A stretch of 64,000 nt of DNA from an uncultured Parvularculaceae bacterium (GTDB lineage Bacteria; Pseudomonadota; Alphaproteobacteria; Caulobacterales; Parvularculaceae), in the NCBI GenBank assembly GCA_913055785.1, contig CAJXLJ010000010.1, forward strand, positions 25,816 through 89,815. The letters run 5' to 3'. A program made the position numbers and the translations under genes. The first letter of the stretch is position 1. Every line of letters begins with the position of its first letter. The notes beneath the pieces were generated by a model. That model did no database searches. It had not been told where the DNA came from and worked only from the letters and a program-made list of their open reading frames with translations. Below, piece by piece: positions 1-9,268 of this stretch.

Positions 1-69
1 GAAGTCATCGACAATGTCGCCGAGTTCGGCGAAGAGGCGCGCGCGCGCGCGGAAGGAGCGGCGTCGTGA
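1..69 (+). CDS. C-terminal tail of a protein, probably an antiporter subunit
   Basis: The first 22 codons of the window are open and end in TGA at 67-69. The tail is acidic and alanine-rich (ends EGAAS), as cytoplasmic tails of small membrane subunits often are. The genes downstream are Mrp/NuoN-like antiporter subunits, so a MnhC/NuoK-like subunit is the natural guess, but the visible tail carries no diagnostic motif. The identity is inferred from position only. Confidence 0.45.
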   Translation, partial: EVIDNVAEFGEEARARAEGAAS

Positions 70-100
70 ACTTCTTTGCCGATCCTTCTAGACGCCCACA

Positions 101-175
101 CGCCTTCATCCTGAGGGCGTTCGAAGAACGCGTCACGAAGGGCGAAGGCGTATGGGCTCCTCAGGATGAAGGTTT
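101..175. repeat. Intergenic inverted repeat, CCTTCATCCTGAGG family, copy 1
   Basis: CCTTCATCCTGAGG at 103-116 is mirrored by CCTCAGGATGAAGG at 159-172. Between them is CGTCACGAAGGGCGAAGG, a phrase also found in other copies. It separates the gene ending at 69 from the antiporter gene starting at 221 and could form a long hairpin in the transcript. Related copies lie near 21930, 24400, 31620 and 44400. Confidence 0.8.
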
Positions 176-220
176 TGAGTTGCTGAAAGCGTGTTTTGAT
201 TCCGGAAGCGAGGTTCTTTC

Positions 221-1732
221 GTGAATTTCGCCGAACAGCTTCCCGTTCTCCCGATCATCACGCCGCTGGTCATGGCGCCGGTCACGCTGCTGCTGCCGAA
301 GGGCCGCGCGCCTTGGGCATGGGCGACGCTGGCGAGCTGGCTGACCTTCGCCGCATGCGTTTTCCTGCTGCGCGAGGTTTCGGCGTCATCGGCTGGGTTT
401 ATTTCCTATCACCTCGGCGACTGGGCGCCGCCGCTCGGCATCGAATACCGGGTCGATCTCGCCAACGCGCTGGTTCTGCTCCTCGTATCGGGCATCGCCT
501 CGCTGGTGTTCCCCTTCGCCTACCGCTCGGTGCAGCTTGAAATCGACGAGCGCCAGTCGTCGCTGTTTTACGGCGCGTTGCTGATCTGCATGACCGGCCT
601 GCTTGGCGTCACCATCACCGGCGACGCCTTCAACGTTTTCGTGTTTCTCGAAATTTCTTCGCTTTCGACCTATGCGCTGATCGCCATGGGCGCCCGGCGC
701 GACCGGCGCGCGCTCACCGCCTCGTTTAACTATCTCGTCATGGGCACCATCGGCGCGACTTTCTTCGTGATCGGCATCGGTCTTCTTTATCAGGCGACCG
801 GCACGCTCAACATGGCGGACCTCCACGACAAGCTCGCGGGCAACCACTCAAGGGTAGTCGACGCCGGTTTCGCGTTCATCGTCGTCGGCATGGGCCTGAA
901 GCTCGCCATGTTCCCGATGCATCTGTGGCTGCCGAACGCCTACACCTATGCGCCGTCGGCGGTCTCCGCCTTCATCGCCGCGACCGCCACCAAGGTCGCG
1001 GTCTATGTGCTGATCCGCTTCCTTTATTCAATCTTCGGCTTCGATTTCTCGTTCATGGGCTCGGCCTTCACCTTCGTGCTGCTGCCGCTCGGGCTCGCCG
1101 GCATGTTTGTCGCGTCCTTCGTCGCGGTCTTTCAGGACGACGTCAAACGCATGCTCGCCTATTCTTCCGTGGCGCAGATCGGCTACATGCTGCTGGGGCT
1201 TTCCTTCGCGACGGTCGAGGGGCTCACGGCGAGCCTCGTTCATGTGTTCAACCACGCGCTGATGAAGGGCGCGCTCTTCATGGCGGTCGCCTGCGTCGTC
1301 CTGCGCGCGGGCTCGCATTCGGTGGAAGCCTTCGCCGGTCTCGCCCGGCGCATGCCGTTCACCACATGGGCGTTCATTCTTTCCGGCCTGTCGCTGATCG
1401 GCGTGCCGCTGACCGTCGGCTTCATCTCGAAATGGTATCTCCTGCAGGCCGCTTTCGCCGCCGGTCACTGGTATGCGGGCTTTTTGATCGTCGCGAGTTC
1501 GCTGATCGCACTCCTTTATGTGGGCCGCATCGTTGAAGTGATGGTGCTGCGCGAACCGGCGGAGGAGGGCAAATACGCGATCCCGGCGAGAGACGCGCCG
1601 CTTTCCATGCTGATCCCCATGTGGATCATGGTGGCGGCCAACATCTATTTCGGCGTGAACACCGAACTTACCGGCGAGATCGCAAGACGCGCCGCTGAAG
1701 CGCTGATGATGGTGGCGGGAGGCGCTCCGTGA
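221..1732 (+). CDS. Monovalent cation/H+ antiporter subunit D-like (MrpD/NuoN type)
   Basis: 503 aa, about 14 membrane helices. The conserved charged residues of the proton-channel family are visible: a membrane Glu in VFLEISSLSTYAL (about residue 143), a Lys in GMGLKLAMFPMHLWLPNAY (about 227) and a Lys in AATATKVAVYVLI. These belong to the Proton_antipo_M family shared by complex I NuoL/M/N and Mrp antiporters. The start is GTG at 221, preceded by GAAGCGAGG. The gene overlaps the next by 4 nt (GTGA), so the two are translationally coupled. No NADH-binding or hydrogenase subunit is in view, so an Mrp-like antiporter fits better than complex I. The exact subunit letter is uncertain. Confidence 0.88.
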   Translation: MNFAEQLPVLPIITPLVMAPVTLLLPKGRAPWAWATLASWLTFAACVFLLREVSASSAGFISYHLGDWAPPLGIEYRVDLANALVLLLVSGIASLVFPFAYRSVQLEIDERQSSLFYGALLICMTGLLGVTITGDAFNVFVFLEISSLSTYALIAMGARRDRRALTASFNYLVMGTIGATFFVIGIGLLYQATGTLNMADLHDKLAGNHSRVVDAGFAFIVVGMGLKLAMFPMHLWLPNAYTYAPSAVSAFIAATATKVAVYVLIRFLYSIFGFDFSFMGSAFTFVLLPLGLAGMFVASFVAVFQDDVKRMLAYSSVAQIGYMLLGLSFATVEGLTASLVHVFNHALMKGALFMAVACVVLRAGSHSVEAFAGLARRMPFTTWAFILSGLSLIGVPLTVGFISKWYLLQAAFAAGHWYAGFLIVASSLIALLYVGRIVEVMVLREPAEEGKYAIPARDAPLSMLIPMWIMVAANIYFGVNTELTGEIARRAAEALMMVAGGAP

Positions 1733-3243
1733 TTGACGCCAATCTCGCCATCCCGCTCGCCCTGTGGGCGCCGCTGCTCGGCTGCGTCCTGATCTGGCTG
1801 CTCGACAAGTCGCCGAACCTGCGCGAGGCGGCGACGCTGGTCACCGGCGTCATCCTGCTTGGCCTCGCGATCACCGTGTTCGCCGCGGTGGGCGCGGGCG
1901 AACGTCCGACCTATGAACTGATCCAGGTGATCGACGGCTTGCCGATCGCGTTTCAGGCCGAACCCCTTGGCGCCATGTTCGGGCTGATCGCGAGCGGGCT
2001 GTGGCTGGTGAATTCGGTCTACGGCATCGGTTACATGCGCGGCCATAATGAGAAGCACCAGACGCGCTTCTTCATGTCGTTTGCGGTGGCGATCTCCGCC
2101 GCCATGGGCGTCGCGTTCGCCGCCAATCTCTTCACGCTCTTCATCTTCTATGAAGTGCTGACGCTGTCGACCTTCCCGCTCGTCACCCATTACGGCGATG
2201 AAAAAGCGCGAAAGGGCGGGCGGATTTATCTCGGCGTCCTGATGGCGACATCGATCGGCCTGCTGCTGCCGGCGATTGTCTGGACCTATGCGATCGCCGA
2301 AACCACCGAGTTCACGCCGGGCGGGATTTTCACCGCGCATATGGATGCGGTCGGCCCCATCGCCGGCGTCCTCATGGGGCTTTACGCTTTCGGCGTCGGC
2401 AAGGCGGCGTTGATGCCGGTTCATCCCTGGCTGCCGAACGCCATGGTCGCGCCGACCCCGGTTTCGGCGTTCCTGCACGCGGTCGCGGTGGTCAAGGCCG
2501 GCGTTTTCTCGATCCTCAAGATCGCGGTCTATATTTTCGGCATCGAGTTCCTGCATGAGACGGGCGCATCCCAGCCCTTCATGTGGATCGCGGCGGGTTC
2601 GATCCTCCTCGCCTCCGCCATCGCCATGCACAAGGACAATTTGAAAGCGCGGCTCGCCTATTCGACGGTCTCGCAGCTTTCCTACGTCACGCTCGGCGCG
2701 ATGCTGGCGACGCAGATGGGCGTCATGGGCGGCGCCATGCAGATCGCCGCGCACGCCCTCGGCAAGATGACCCTCTTCATGTGCGCCGGCGCGATCTATG
2801 TGGCGCACCACAAATCGCTGGTGTCTGAACTTCGCGGCATGGGCCGGGTGATGCCGTTCACCTTCGGCGCGTTTTTCCTCGGCGCGATGTCGATCATCGG
2901 GCTGCCGCCGATGGCGGGCTCATGGCCGAAATTCTTTTTGATGGTCGGCGCGGCGGACGCCGGGCAACTGGCGATCATCGCGGTCCTGATGATCTCGTCG
3001 ATCCTCAATGTGATTTATCTCCTGTCGATCCCGATTCAGGCCTTCTATATGAAACCGGCGGAAGGCGATGCGAAACCGCAAGGGGCGGAAGGCGAGGGGA
3101 TCAAATGGGGCGCGCTCAAGGAAGCGCCGATCCTCTGTCTCGCGCCGCCGATGCTGACCGCCTTCGGCGCTTTCCTGCTCTTCTTCTTCTCCGGACATCT
3201 CTACGATTATCTCACGCCGCTGATGGGAGGCGTTCATGGCTGA
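1729..3243 (+). CDS. Proton-conducting antiporter subunit (NuoL/MrpD-like)
   Basis: 504 aa, polytopic, second Proton_antipo_M paralogue of the operon. The signature regions are FIFYEVLTLSTFPLVTHYG (membrane Glu), GVGKAALMPVHPWLPNAMV (membrane Lys) and AVAVVKAGVFSILKI (second Lys). The GTG start at 1729 lies inside the stop of the preceding gene. A hydrophilic patch near residues 445-460, rich in E, G and K, sits between C-terminal helices. It should move protons or Na+ within the same membrane complex as its neighbours. Confidence 0.87.
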   Translation: MIDANLAIPLALWAPLLGCVLIWLLDKSPNLREAATLVTGVILLGLAITVFAAVGAGERPTYELIQVIDGLPIAFQAEPLGAMFGLIASGLWLVNSVYGIGYMRGHNEKHQTRFFMSFAVAISAAMGVAFAANLFTLFIFYEVLTLSTFPLVTHYGDEKARKGGRIYLGVLMATSIGLLLPAIVWTYAIAETTEFTPGGIFTAHMDAVGPIAGVLMGLYAFGVGKAALMPVHPWLPNAMVAPTPVSAFLHAVAVVKAGVFSILKIAVYIFGIEFLHETGASQPFMWIAAGSILLASAIAMHKDNLKARLAYSTVSQLSYVTLGAMLATQMGVMGGAMQIAAHALGKMTLFMCAGAIYVAHHKSLVSELRGMGRVMPFTFGAFFLGAMSIIGLPPMAGSWPKFFLMVGAADAGQLAIIAVLMISSILNVIYLLSIPIQAFYMKPAEGDAKPQGAEGEGIKWGALKEAPILCLAPPMLTAFGAFLLFFFSGHLYDYLTPLMGGVHG

Positions 3244-3511
3244 CCATGATCACAACGGCAAACCCGGCTGGGCGGACAATCCGGCGTTCGTGCGCGGGTT
3301 TTTGATCGTTCTCATCGTGTCGTCGGTGCTCGCCGCCATCGCCGGTTTCGTGCCGGCCTGGCAAAAGGACCATCCGCATTTCGAGGTCGAAGGCTGGAAA
3401 ATCTTCTTCGCGGTCTACGGCTTCGTCGCCTTCTCGTTCATCGTGCTCGCCGGCCAGCATTTGCGAAAACTCGTGGGCCGCAAGGAAACCTATTACGAGG
3501 AGCGCGAATAG
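3236..3511 (+). CDS. Small two-helix membrane protein of the antiporter operon
   Basis: 91 aa. An N-terminal histidine-containing segment (MADHDHN) is followed by two predicted membrane helices at about residues 21-42 and 56-76, and then a charged cytoplasmic tail ending EERE. Its ATG overlaps the previous stop by 8 nt and its stop directly abuts the next start, so it is an integral member of the operon. I do not recognise a named family. A small accessory or assembly subunit of the antiporter is the likely role, inferred from context. Confidence 0.75.
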   Translation: MADHDHNGKPGWADNPAFVRGFLIVLIVSSVLAAIAGFVPAWQKDHPHFEVEGWKIFFAVYGFVAFSFIVLAGQHLRKLVGRKETYYEERE

Positions 3512-5239
3512 ATGAACGCCTTCCTCGACATGCTCATGCAGAACCCGGCGGTGATCCTCACTGTCGGCGCGGCGGTGACGCTGGCGGCGCCGCGCCATTT
3601 CGCCTCGCCGATCCTGCTCGTCGCGACCGCGCTATCGGCGATCAAGCTTTACGATCTCGGCCTCGGCAATTACGGGGCGATCATGCTGTTCGGCGAACAG
3701 CTGACCACCGTGCGGCTCGATCCCCTGTCGCGCATTTTCGCAGTGGTGTTCCACATCGCGATTGCGCTCAACATCATTTACGGCTGGGGTCAAAAAGACA
3801 GAGCGCAGAACTTCGCAACACTCGCCTATCCGGCGGCGGCGCTCGGCGGCGTCCTCGCTGGCGATTACCTGACGCTGTTCTTCTGGTGGGAGATGGCGGC
3901 GCTCACCTCCGTCTTCCTCGTCTGGGCGCCGGGGACGCGCGTCACCTATCTCGCCGGCATGCGCTATCTGTCGATCCAGATCCTCTCGGGCGTCTTGCTG
4001 CTCGGCGGGATCGCGCTGATCTATCGCGAGACTGGCTCGCTCGACTTCAACCTGGTGGGCCTGCGCGACGATGGCGGCGCGATCAAGTTCTCCGCGCTCG
4101 TCCTGTTCCTCGCTTTCGGGATCAAGTCGGCGTTCCCGCTCCTGCATAACTGGGTGCAGGACGCCTACCCGAAATCGACCATCACCGGCGCGATCATCCT
4201 CTCGATCTTCACGACCAAGCTCGCGGTCTATTCGCTCGCCCGCGCGTTTCCGGGCACGCCGGAGCTCATCTATATTGGCGCGGTGATGACGATCTTCCCG
4301 ATCTTCTTCGCGCTCATCGAAAACGACCTGCGCAAGGTTCTAACCTATTCGATCAACAACCAGGTCGGCTTCATGGTGGTCGCCATCGGCTTCGGCTCGA
4401 TCAACGGTGCGGCGGGCTACGCCTTCGGCAACATCATTTTCGAAGGGCTCCTGTTCATGGCGCTCGGCGCCGCGATGTTCCGCACCGGCACGTCGAAAGC
4501 TACCGAACTCGGCGGGCTTTACCGCACAATGCCGCTCACCATGGGCCTTTGCATTGTCGGCGCGCTCTCGATCTCCGCCTTCCCGGGCACGCTCGGCTTC
4601 GTCACCAAGGGGCTGATCATCGACGCCGCCGGCGAGGCGCATATGTTCTGGATCTGGCTGACGCTGCTCTTCGCCTCCGCCGGGGTTCTCGAACATGCCG
4701 GTATCAAGATCCCGTTCTTCACGTTCTTCGCCCACGATTCCGGCAAGCGGCCCAAGGAAGCGCCCTTGCCCATGCTGATCGCCATGGGGATTGCGGCTGT
4801 GTTGTGCATCGGGATCGGCGTTTACCCGGACCCGCTCTATGCGCTGATGCCTGACCGGGAAGCGATCGCCGGCTATCACCCCTACACCGCCTATCATCTG
4901 GTCGAGCAGCTTCAGCTCCTGCTGTGGGCGGTCCTCGCCTTTGCGGTCCTGATGCTCGTCAAGTGGTATCCGCCGGAAGTCCCGTCGACCAATCTCGACA
5001 CGGACTGGCTATATCGCGTGCCGGGCAGGGCGTTTATCGGCTGGGTAAGTGGTGCGTCGCGCGCGACATGGAACGCGTTATGGGGGATTTTCTCCAGCTA
5101 CATACAAGCGGTGATGGCGCGGATTTACGCCGTCCACGGCCCCGAAGGGCAGATGGCGCGCTCCTGGCCGATCGGCTTCATGGCGCTGTGGACCGCGGTT
5201 TTGCTTGGCTTCGTGCTGATCCTGTCGTTCCTTTCGTAA
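3512..5239 (+). CDS. Na+/H+ antiporter subunit D-like (NuoL/MrpA-type)
   Basis: 575 aa, third proton-channel paralogue. It keeps the membrane Glu in LFFWWEMAALTSVFLVW (about residue 129), the Lys in AFGIKSAFPLLHNWVQDAYP and the Lys in IFTTKLAVYSLARAF. The C-terminal third has further helices joined by a soluble loop (PPEVPSTNLDTDW). The start codon follows directly after the previous stop with GAGGAGCG just upstream. It ends the operon; the next gene is 130 nt away and unrelated. Confidence 0.87.
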   Translation: MNAFLDMLMQNPAVILTVGAAVTLAAPRHFASPILLVATALSAIKLYDLGLGNYGAIMLFGEQLTTVRLDPLSRIFAVVFHIAIALNIIYGWGQKDRAQNFATLAYPAAALGGVLAGDYLTLFFWWEMAALTSVFLVWAPGTRVTYLAGMRYLSIQILSGVLLLGGIALIYRETGSLDFNLVGLRDDGGAIKFSALVLFLAFGIKSAFPLLHNWVQDAYPKSTITGAIILSIFTTKLAVYSLARAFPGTPELIYIGAVMTIFPIFFALIENDLRKVLTYSINNQVGFMVVAIGFGSINGAAGYAFGNIIFEGLLFMALGAAMFRTGTSKATELGGLYRTMPLTMGLCIVGALSISAFPGTLGFVTKGLIIDAAGEAHMFWIWLTLLFASAGVLEHAGIKIPFFTFFAHDSGKRPKEAPLPMLIAMGIAAVLCIGIGVYPDPLYALMPDREAIAGYHPYTAYHLVEQLQLLLWAVLAFAVLMLVKWYPPEVPSTNLDTDWLYRVPGRAFIGWVSGASRATWNALWGIFSSYIQAVMARIYAVHGPEGQMARSWPIGFMALWTAVLLGFVLILSFLS

Positions 5240-5368
5240 CGCCGGCGGCGCGCGCCGCGCGTTAACCAAAGAATTTCAAATTTTTATTCCGTCCACACCC
5301 TAAAATCCGGTTGTAGCATCTTACGCAACGGCGCGCCGCCCGGCGCGGCTGACTGCGGGAGGGGTAAG

Positions 5369-5773
5369 ATGTCATTGAACGAGGATTATTTTTCGGCGGG
5401 CGCGCAAAAGATCATCGCCCGAATGGCCAGGGAAATCGTGTGCGAAGGCTACGGCATTCCGCATGCGGAGCTGAATTTCAATCCGCGCGGCGACGCGCAG
5501 GTCGCGATGGCGCGGCAGACGGCGATCTATCTCGCTCATGTGGTCGGGCAACTGTCCACCAATGAGCTTGCCGGGCTGTTCGATCGCGACCGCTCCACGG
5601 TCAGCCACGCCTGCAACAATATCGAGGATCGCCGCGATAGCCCGATCTTCAATCTGCAGATCGAGTTCATGGAGAAGCGCCTGCGCAGTCGCATCAATAC
5701 CTTCAGGCGCGATCTCGCGGCGGCTCGCGCCGGCCGCCCGCCGGAACGCAAGGCGGCGCAGCTATTCCTGTGA
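5369..5773 (+). CDS. Stand-alone DnaA domain IV-like DNA-binding protein
   Basis: 134 aa. Residues about 45-90 match the DnaA C-terminal helix-turn-helix: [20 protein letters not shown], then [20 protein letters not shown], which corresponds to the DnaA signature for DnaA-box recognition. There is no AAA+ ATPase domain, so it cannot be a full initiator. The start has a strong Shine-Dalgarno (GGGAGGGG). Known relatives are alphaproteobacterial 'helix-turn-helix' proteins with a Bac_DnaA_C domain and no settled role. Competing with DnaA for boxes or acting as a transcription factor are both possible. Confidence 0.82.
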   Translation: MSLNEDYFSAGAQKIIARMAREIVCEGYGIPHAELNFNPRGDAQVAMARQTAIYLAHVVGQLSTNELAGLFDRDRSTVSHACNNIEDRRDSPIFNLQIEFMEKRLRSRINTFRRDLAAARAGRPPERKAAQLFL

Positions 5774-5912
5774 CCTCAAACCGTTCGCCGCAAGATCGGC
5801 GCGCTTCGCCGTTTCGTGGATTTAATTCATTCTCAATCTCGGCCATGAATAAATGTGACAAGTGTCGCATAACTGCCGGCGGGGAGGCCGGCGCGGGTGT
5901 GAGGATACCAAC

Positions 5913-8078
5913 ATGGCTCTGGGCGAACCGGGCGCGGCGGCAGCCGGCCATCAGCAACCTATTGCGTTTATTCACGGAAACCGGAAATCCGCGCGGCGAC
6001 GCACCGGTCTCCTGGCGACGGCGGCGGCGCTTGCGCTGATTGCGCCGGCCGCCGCGCAGGAAGAAGCCGCCACGGCTTGCGCCGCTGCAACGAGCTGCAC
6101 GGTCGGCGACACGGTGATCTATCTGCCGGCGTTCTTCTCTCAATATAATCCGGTCACGGCCCTCGACATGGTGAGCCGCGTGCCCGGCTTTTCCATCGAC
6201 TCGGGCGACAATGTGCGCGGCTTCGGCGCGGCCGGCGGCAATGTGCTGATCGACGGTCAGCGGCCGAGCACAAAGTCGGCCAGTCTTCAAACCGTGCTGT
6301 CGCGGATCGGCGCCAGCGATGTCGAGCGCATCGAACTCATCCGGGGCGGCACCGGCAGTCTCGACGTGGCTGGCCAGTCGGTGGTCGTCAATGTCGTGAA
6401 GAAAAAGGGCGCCGAGGACAAAAGCTCATCGCCCTGGGAGTTCTGGCTCCTGCAGCGCCGCCCGCGCGGCTCGCTGACCCCCGGCGGTGAGATTTCCTAC
6501 AGCGGCAAAACGGGGTCGCTCAAATACACGCTCGGCGCCAGCGGCTATGCGGCGGGACTGACTTACGGCGGCGATGAAACCATCACCCGCTATTTCGACG
6601 AAGACGAGACGCGTGAACGCGAAGGCGGCTACCACGAGCATGGGTATGCGGCGAACATCAATCTCGAACGGCCGTTCGACAATGGCGACGTGGCGCGGCT
6701 CAATATCGAGGCCTCGAAAGACAAATCGCGCGAGACGACGGTCGAGTTCCGTTATCCTGAATCCGGCGGAACCAATATCGCCATCTTTCCGTTCCCATAC
6801 GAGCAATATCAGTATGAAGTCGGCGGTGATTACGAACATCATTTTACGGAAAAGTTCGGCGCCAAACTGATCGGCCTTTTCAAGCGGCGCAACGAAAAAT
6901 ACGACAGCGGCTTTGAATATTATCCGGACATGGACGACGATTATCGTTCGCTGTTCTCATCCGACCGCAACATCGGCGAGACGATCGGCCGGGTTGAGTT
7001 CGACTGGAAGGGCTGGGAAAATCACGCGATCCAGTTCGGCGGCGAAGTGGCCCACAATTTCATCGACTCGGAGGCCGAATATTTCGTCGATGACGGCATG
7101 GGCGGCCTCGAACAGCAGGCGCTCGACGGCGCCAATACGCGCGTTACCGAATTGCGCGGCGAGCCGTTCATCACCGACAGTTGGAAAGCGGGATCGAAAC
7201 TGAAGGTCGACATCGGCATGGCCGTCGAGCTTTCGCGCATCGCGCAGTCGGGCGATTCTGAAAACTCCCGCTTCTTCGTGTACCCGAAACCGTCGCTTAC
7301 CTTCACCTACGACCTGACGCCGAAAACCCAGATCCGGCTTTCCGGCAAGCGCGACGTCAACCAGCTTTCCTTCGGCGAATTCGTCAGCTCGGTGAATTTC
7401 GACGATGAGGATTTCGATTTCGGCAATCCGGAACTGCAACCCCAGCGCACATGGGAATTCGAGCTGGCCTTTGAACGCCGCTTCGGCGAGATCGGCGTGA
7501 TCGAGCTGACAACCTTCTATCATCTGGTCAACGATGTTGAAGACCTTCTCCCCATCGGCGGCGTCGTCGAAGTGCCCGGCAATATCGGCGACGGCGAAGC
7601 ATGGGGTGCGACCCTCGACTTCACGGTGCCGCTCGACGCTGTCGGGTTGAAGAACGCCCGGCTTGAATCGGAAGTGACGGTGCAGGATTCCTCCGTGCGC
7701 GATCCGGTCACCGGCGAAGACCGGCAGTTCTCCTATTTCAACGATTACGTGGCGGAGACGGAGTTCCGGCAGGATTTCCCGAAAGCCAGGTTCAGCTGGG
7801 GCTGGAGCTTCATCTATATCGGGGAGGAAGCCGGCTACGGTCTCGATGAACTGACCTATTGGCGGTACCCCAAACCGGACTCGGCGATCTTCGTTGAATC
7901 GACGGTTCTCAAGGGCGTCAAAATTCGCCTTCAGGCCAACGATCTTTTCAACTTCAACAATCAGCGCAACCGCACGGTCTATATGGGCTCGCGCGCGCTC
8001 AACGTACCGGCGTTCGATGAAATCCGCAGCAATATGAACGGCGGCGGCGTGACGCTCACCTTCAGCGGGACGCTCTAG
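5913..8078 (+). CDS. TonB-dependent outer-membrane receptor
   Basis: 721 aa from the ATG at 5913, chosen because GAGG sits about 9 nt upstream and because it leaves an extended signal peptide (Arg-rich RKSARRR, then a hydrophobic core ending APAAAQ). A plug domain follows: ALDMVSRVPGFSIDSGDNV, VLIDGQRPSTKS, then IELIRGGTGSLDVAGQSVVV. The rest is an alternating aromatic/charged beta-barrel ending VTLTFSGTL. It imports a ligand across the outer membrane using TonB energy; nothing nearby indicates the substrate. An in-frame upstream ATG at 5862 would add a non-signal-like extension. Confidence 0.88.
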   Translation: MALGEPGAAAAGHQQPIAFIHGNRKSARRRTGLLATAAALALIAPAAAQEEAATACAAATSCTVGDTVIYLPAFFSQYNPVTALDMVSRVPGFSIDSGDNVRGFGAAGGNVLIDGQRPSTKSASLQTVLSRIGASDVERIELIRGGTGSLDVAGQSVVVNVVKKKGAEDKSSSPWEFWLLQRRPRGSLTPGGEISYSGKTGSLKYTLGASGYAAGLTYGGDETITRYFDEDETREREGGYHEHGYAANINLERPFDNGDVARLNIEASKDKSRETTVEFRYPESGGTNIAIFPFPYEQYQYEVGGDYEHHFTEKFGAKLIGLFKRRNEKYDSGFEYYPDMDDDYRSLFSSDRNIGETIGRVEFDWKGWENHAIQFGGEVAHNFIDSEAEYFVDDGMGGLEQQALDGANTRVTELRGEPFITDSWKAGSKLKVDIGMAVELSRIAQSGDSENSRFFVYPKPSLTFTYDLTPKTQIRLSGKRDVNQLSFGEFVSSVNFDDEDFDFGNPELQPQRTWEFELAFERRFGEIGVIELTTFYHLVNDVEDLLPIGGVVEVPGNIGDGEAWGATLDFTVPLDAVGLKNARLESEVTVQDSSVRDPVTGEDRQFSYFNDYVAETEFRQDFPKARFSWGWSFIYIGEEAGYGLDELTYWRYPKPDSAIFVESTVLKGVKIRLQANDLFNFNNQRNRTVYMGSRALNVPAFDEIRSNMNGGGVTLTFSGTL

Positions 8079-8109
8079 GCTGAAGCCGGCGAGGCATTAG
8101 CCACATGCC

Positions 8110-8186
8110 GCTCATTCCGGCGAAAGCCGGAATCTCATGACTGAAAGCGAATAGCTTGTTTCGCCATATCCCGGCCTTCGCCGGAA
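8110..8186. repeat. Small palindromic intergenic repeat (ATTCCGGC type)
   Basis: ATTCCGGCGAAAGCCGGAAT is a near-perfect palindrome, followed about 40 nt later by CCGGCCTTCGCCGGAATGAA. It lies between the convergent TonB receptor and sufE and may act as a bidirectional terminator or REP-like element. Confidence 0.65.
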
Positions 8187-8218
8187 TGAACGGATTAAAC
8201 ACAGAAACCGGAGTCGCG

Positions 8219-8623
8219 TTACGCGTTATTCGCCGCCAGCCGTTGAATGCGCTCGATCATCGAGGCGAAGCCGTTGGAGCGTTGCGGCGTCAGGTGGCCC
8301 TTGAGATCGAACGGTTCGAGCGCCGTTTGCGGATCGATCTTCAGGATTTCCGCGCGGGTCTTGCCTGAATAAAGCGCGAAGAGGAGGGCGATCAGCCCCT
8401 TGACGATATGCGCGTCTGAGTCCCCGTGCAGCGCGAGGCGCTCGCCGTCCGGCTCGGCGTGAAACCACACCTGGCTGGCGCAGCCGCGCACCTTGTGAGC
8501 CTCGTCGCGGCGGGCTTCCGGATAGGGCGCGAGCTGGCGGCCGAGATCGATGAGATATTTGTAGCGGTCATCCCACTCGTCGAGGAATTCAAAGTCCGCA
8601 CGGATGTCGTCGAAAGAAGTCAT
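8219..8623 (-). CDS. sufE: SufE family Fe-S cluster assembly protein
   Basis: 134 aa from the ATG at 8623. The fold signature is typical: FEFLDEWDDRYKYLIDLG at the N terminus, then VRGCASQVW with the conserved sulfur-accepting cysteine at residue 48, then GLIALLFALYSGKTRAEIL. SufE accepts persulfide from the desulfurase SufS and stimulates Fe-S cluster building on SufBCD. No suf genes adjoin it, so it is a detached copy. An upstream extension to 8698 is open but lies outside the family alignment. Confidence 0.93.
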   Translation of the reverse strand: MTSFDDIRADFEFLDEWDDRYKYLIDLGRQLAPYPEARRDEAHKVRGCASQVWFHAEPDGERLALHGDSDAHIVKGLIALLFALYSGKTRAEILKIDPQTALEPFDLKGHLTPQRSNGFASMIERIQRLAANNA

Positions 8624-8753
8624 GAGCGGGAGATAAGCCCCCCGTCGCGTCAGGGCAAGCGCGTGAATGGATTGAATGTTCTGCCGCCGCCCGGGCAAGG
8701 GGAAAATGCGCCAGTATCGGGGATAGCGGGCATAAGAATGTCAAACGCGGGGT

Positions 8754-8894
8754 CTACCCGAATACGAAGTCATTCGCGTGCATGTCGGCGACGACGACAT
8801 TGAGGAGAACAATGGAATCTCCGCCGCCGAAATCGATGGTCGTGTCGGTTCCATCATCCGACGCCGCCGCGATTACTTCCGCGAACGTGTCGAA
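8754..8894 (-). pseudogene. Out-of-frame relic of an RTX/hemolysin-type C-terminal tail
   Basis: Reading the minus strand one frame away from the 8873-9259 ORF gives FDTFAEVIAAASDDGTDT, then TIDFGGGDSIVLLN, then ADMHANDFVFG and a stop at 8754. This is the standard C-terminal secretion-signal region of alphaproteobacterial calcium-binding RTX proteins. No start codon or RTX nonapeptides precede it. The simplest reading is that an internal deletion or frameshift removed the middle of a secreted protein whose N-terminal part is the adjacent lysozyme-like ORF. Confidence 0.7.
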
Positions 8895-9259
8895 GCTGGG
8901 ACCCATTCCGGATCTTTGTAGGCCTCAATTAGATCCATTCCGGCCTGTTGGTCAGCCGTTAGCGTTCCGCCAAAAGCGTGGGTGAGAAACGCTTCGATTT
9001 CGTCGAAATCGCGTTGTGAAAGATCATAACCATACCCTATAGTAGGATTTTCAACATTGGGGTCGTTAGGATCTTCAACACCATGAATGCCTTCAATGTT
9101 TTGGCCATCTCCGCGCGTAGTTTGACCATCAAAAAGAAGATCATTTTCGCTTATTTTGATAAGATTATTTCGCGCTTGAGTGTAGCTTGTTGCTGCGTTT
9201 CCATTGATATCTTCCAATGCCGCACGGCCCCAGTCGTCATGTAAATTCTGTAAAGCCAT
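8873..9259 (-). pseudogene. Truncated lysozyme-like ORF, 5' part of a disrupted RTX protein
   Basis: 128 aa. The segment with NIEGIHGVEDPND, then PTIGYGYDLSQRDFDEIEAF resembles the Glu/Asp/Thr active-site stretch of T4-type lysozymes (Thr in PTIGYG). The domain breaks off after EAYKDPE, and a short out-of-frame end (WVPASTRSRK) leads to the stop, while the RTX tail continues in another frame. A Shine-Dalgarno-like AGGACG precedes the ATG. The lysozyme assignment is motif-based only. It may still be expressed as a short protein. Confidence 0.55.
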
Positions 9260-9268
9260 AACATCGTC

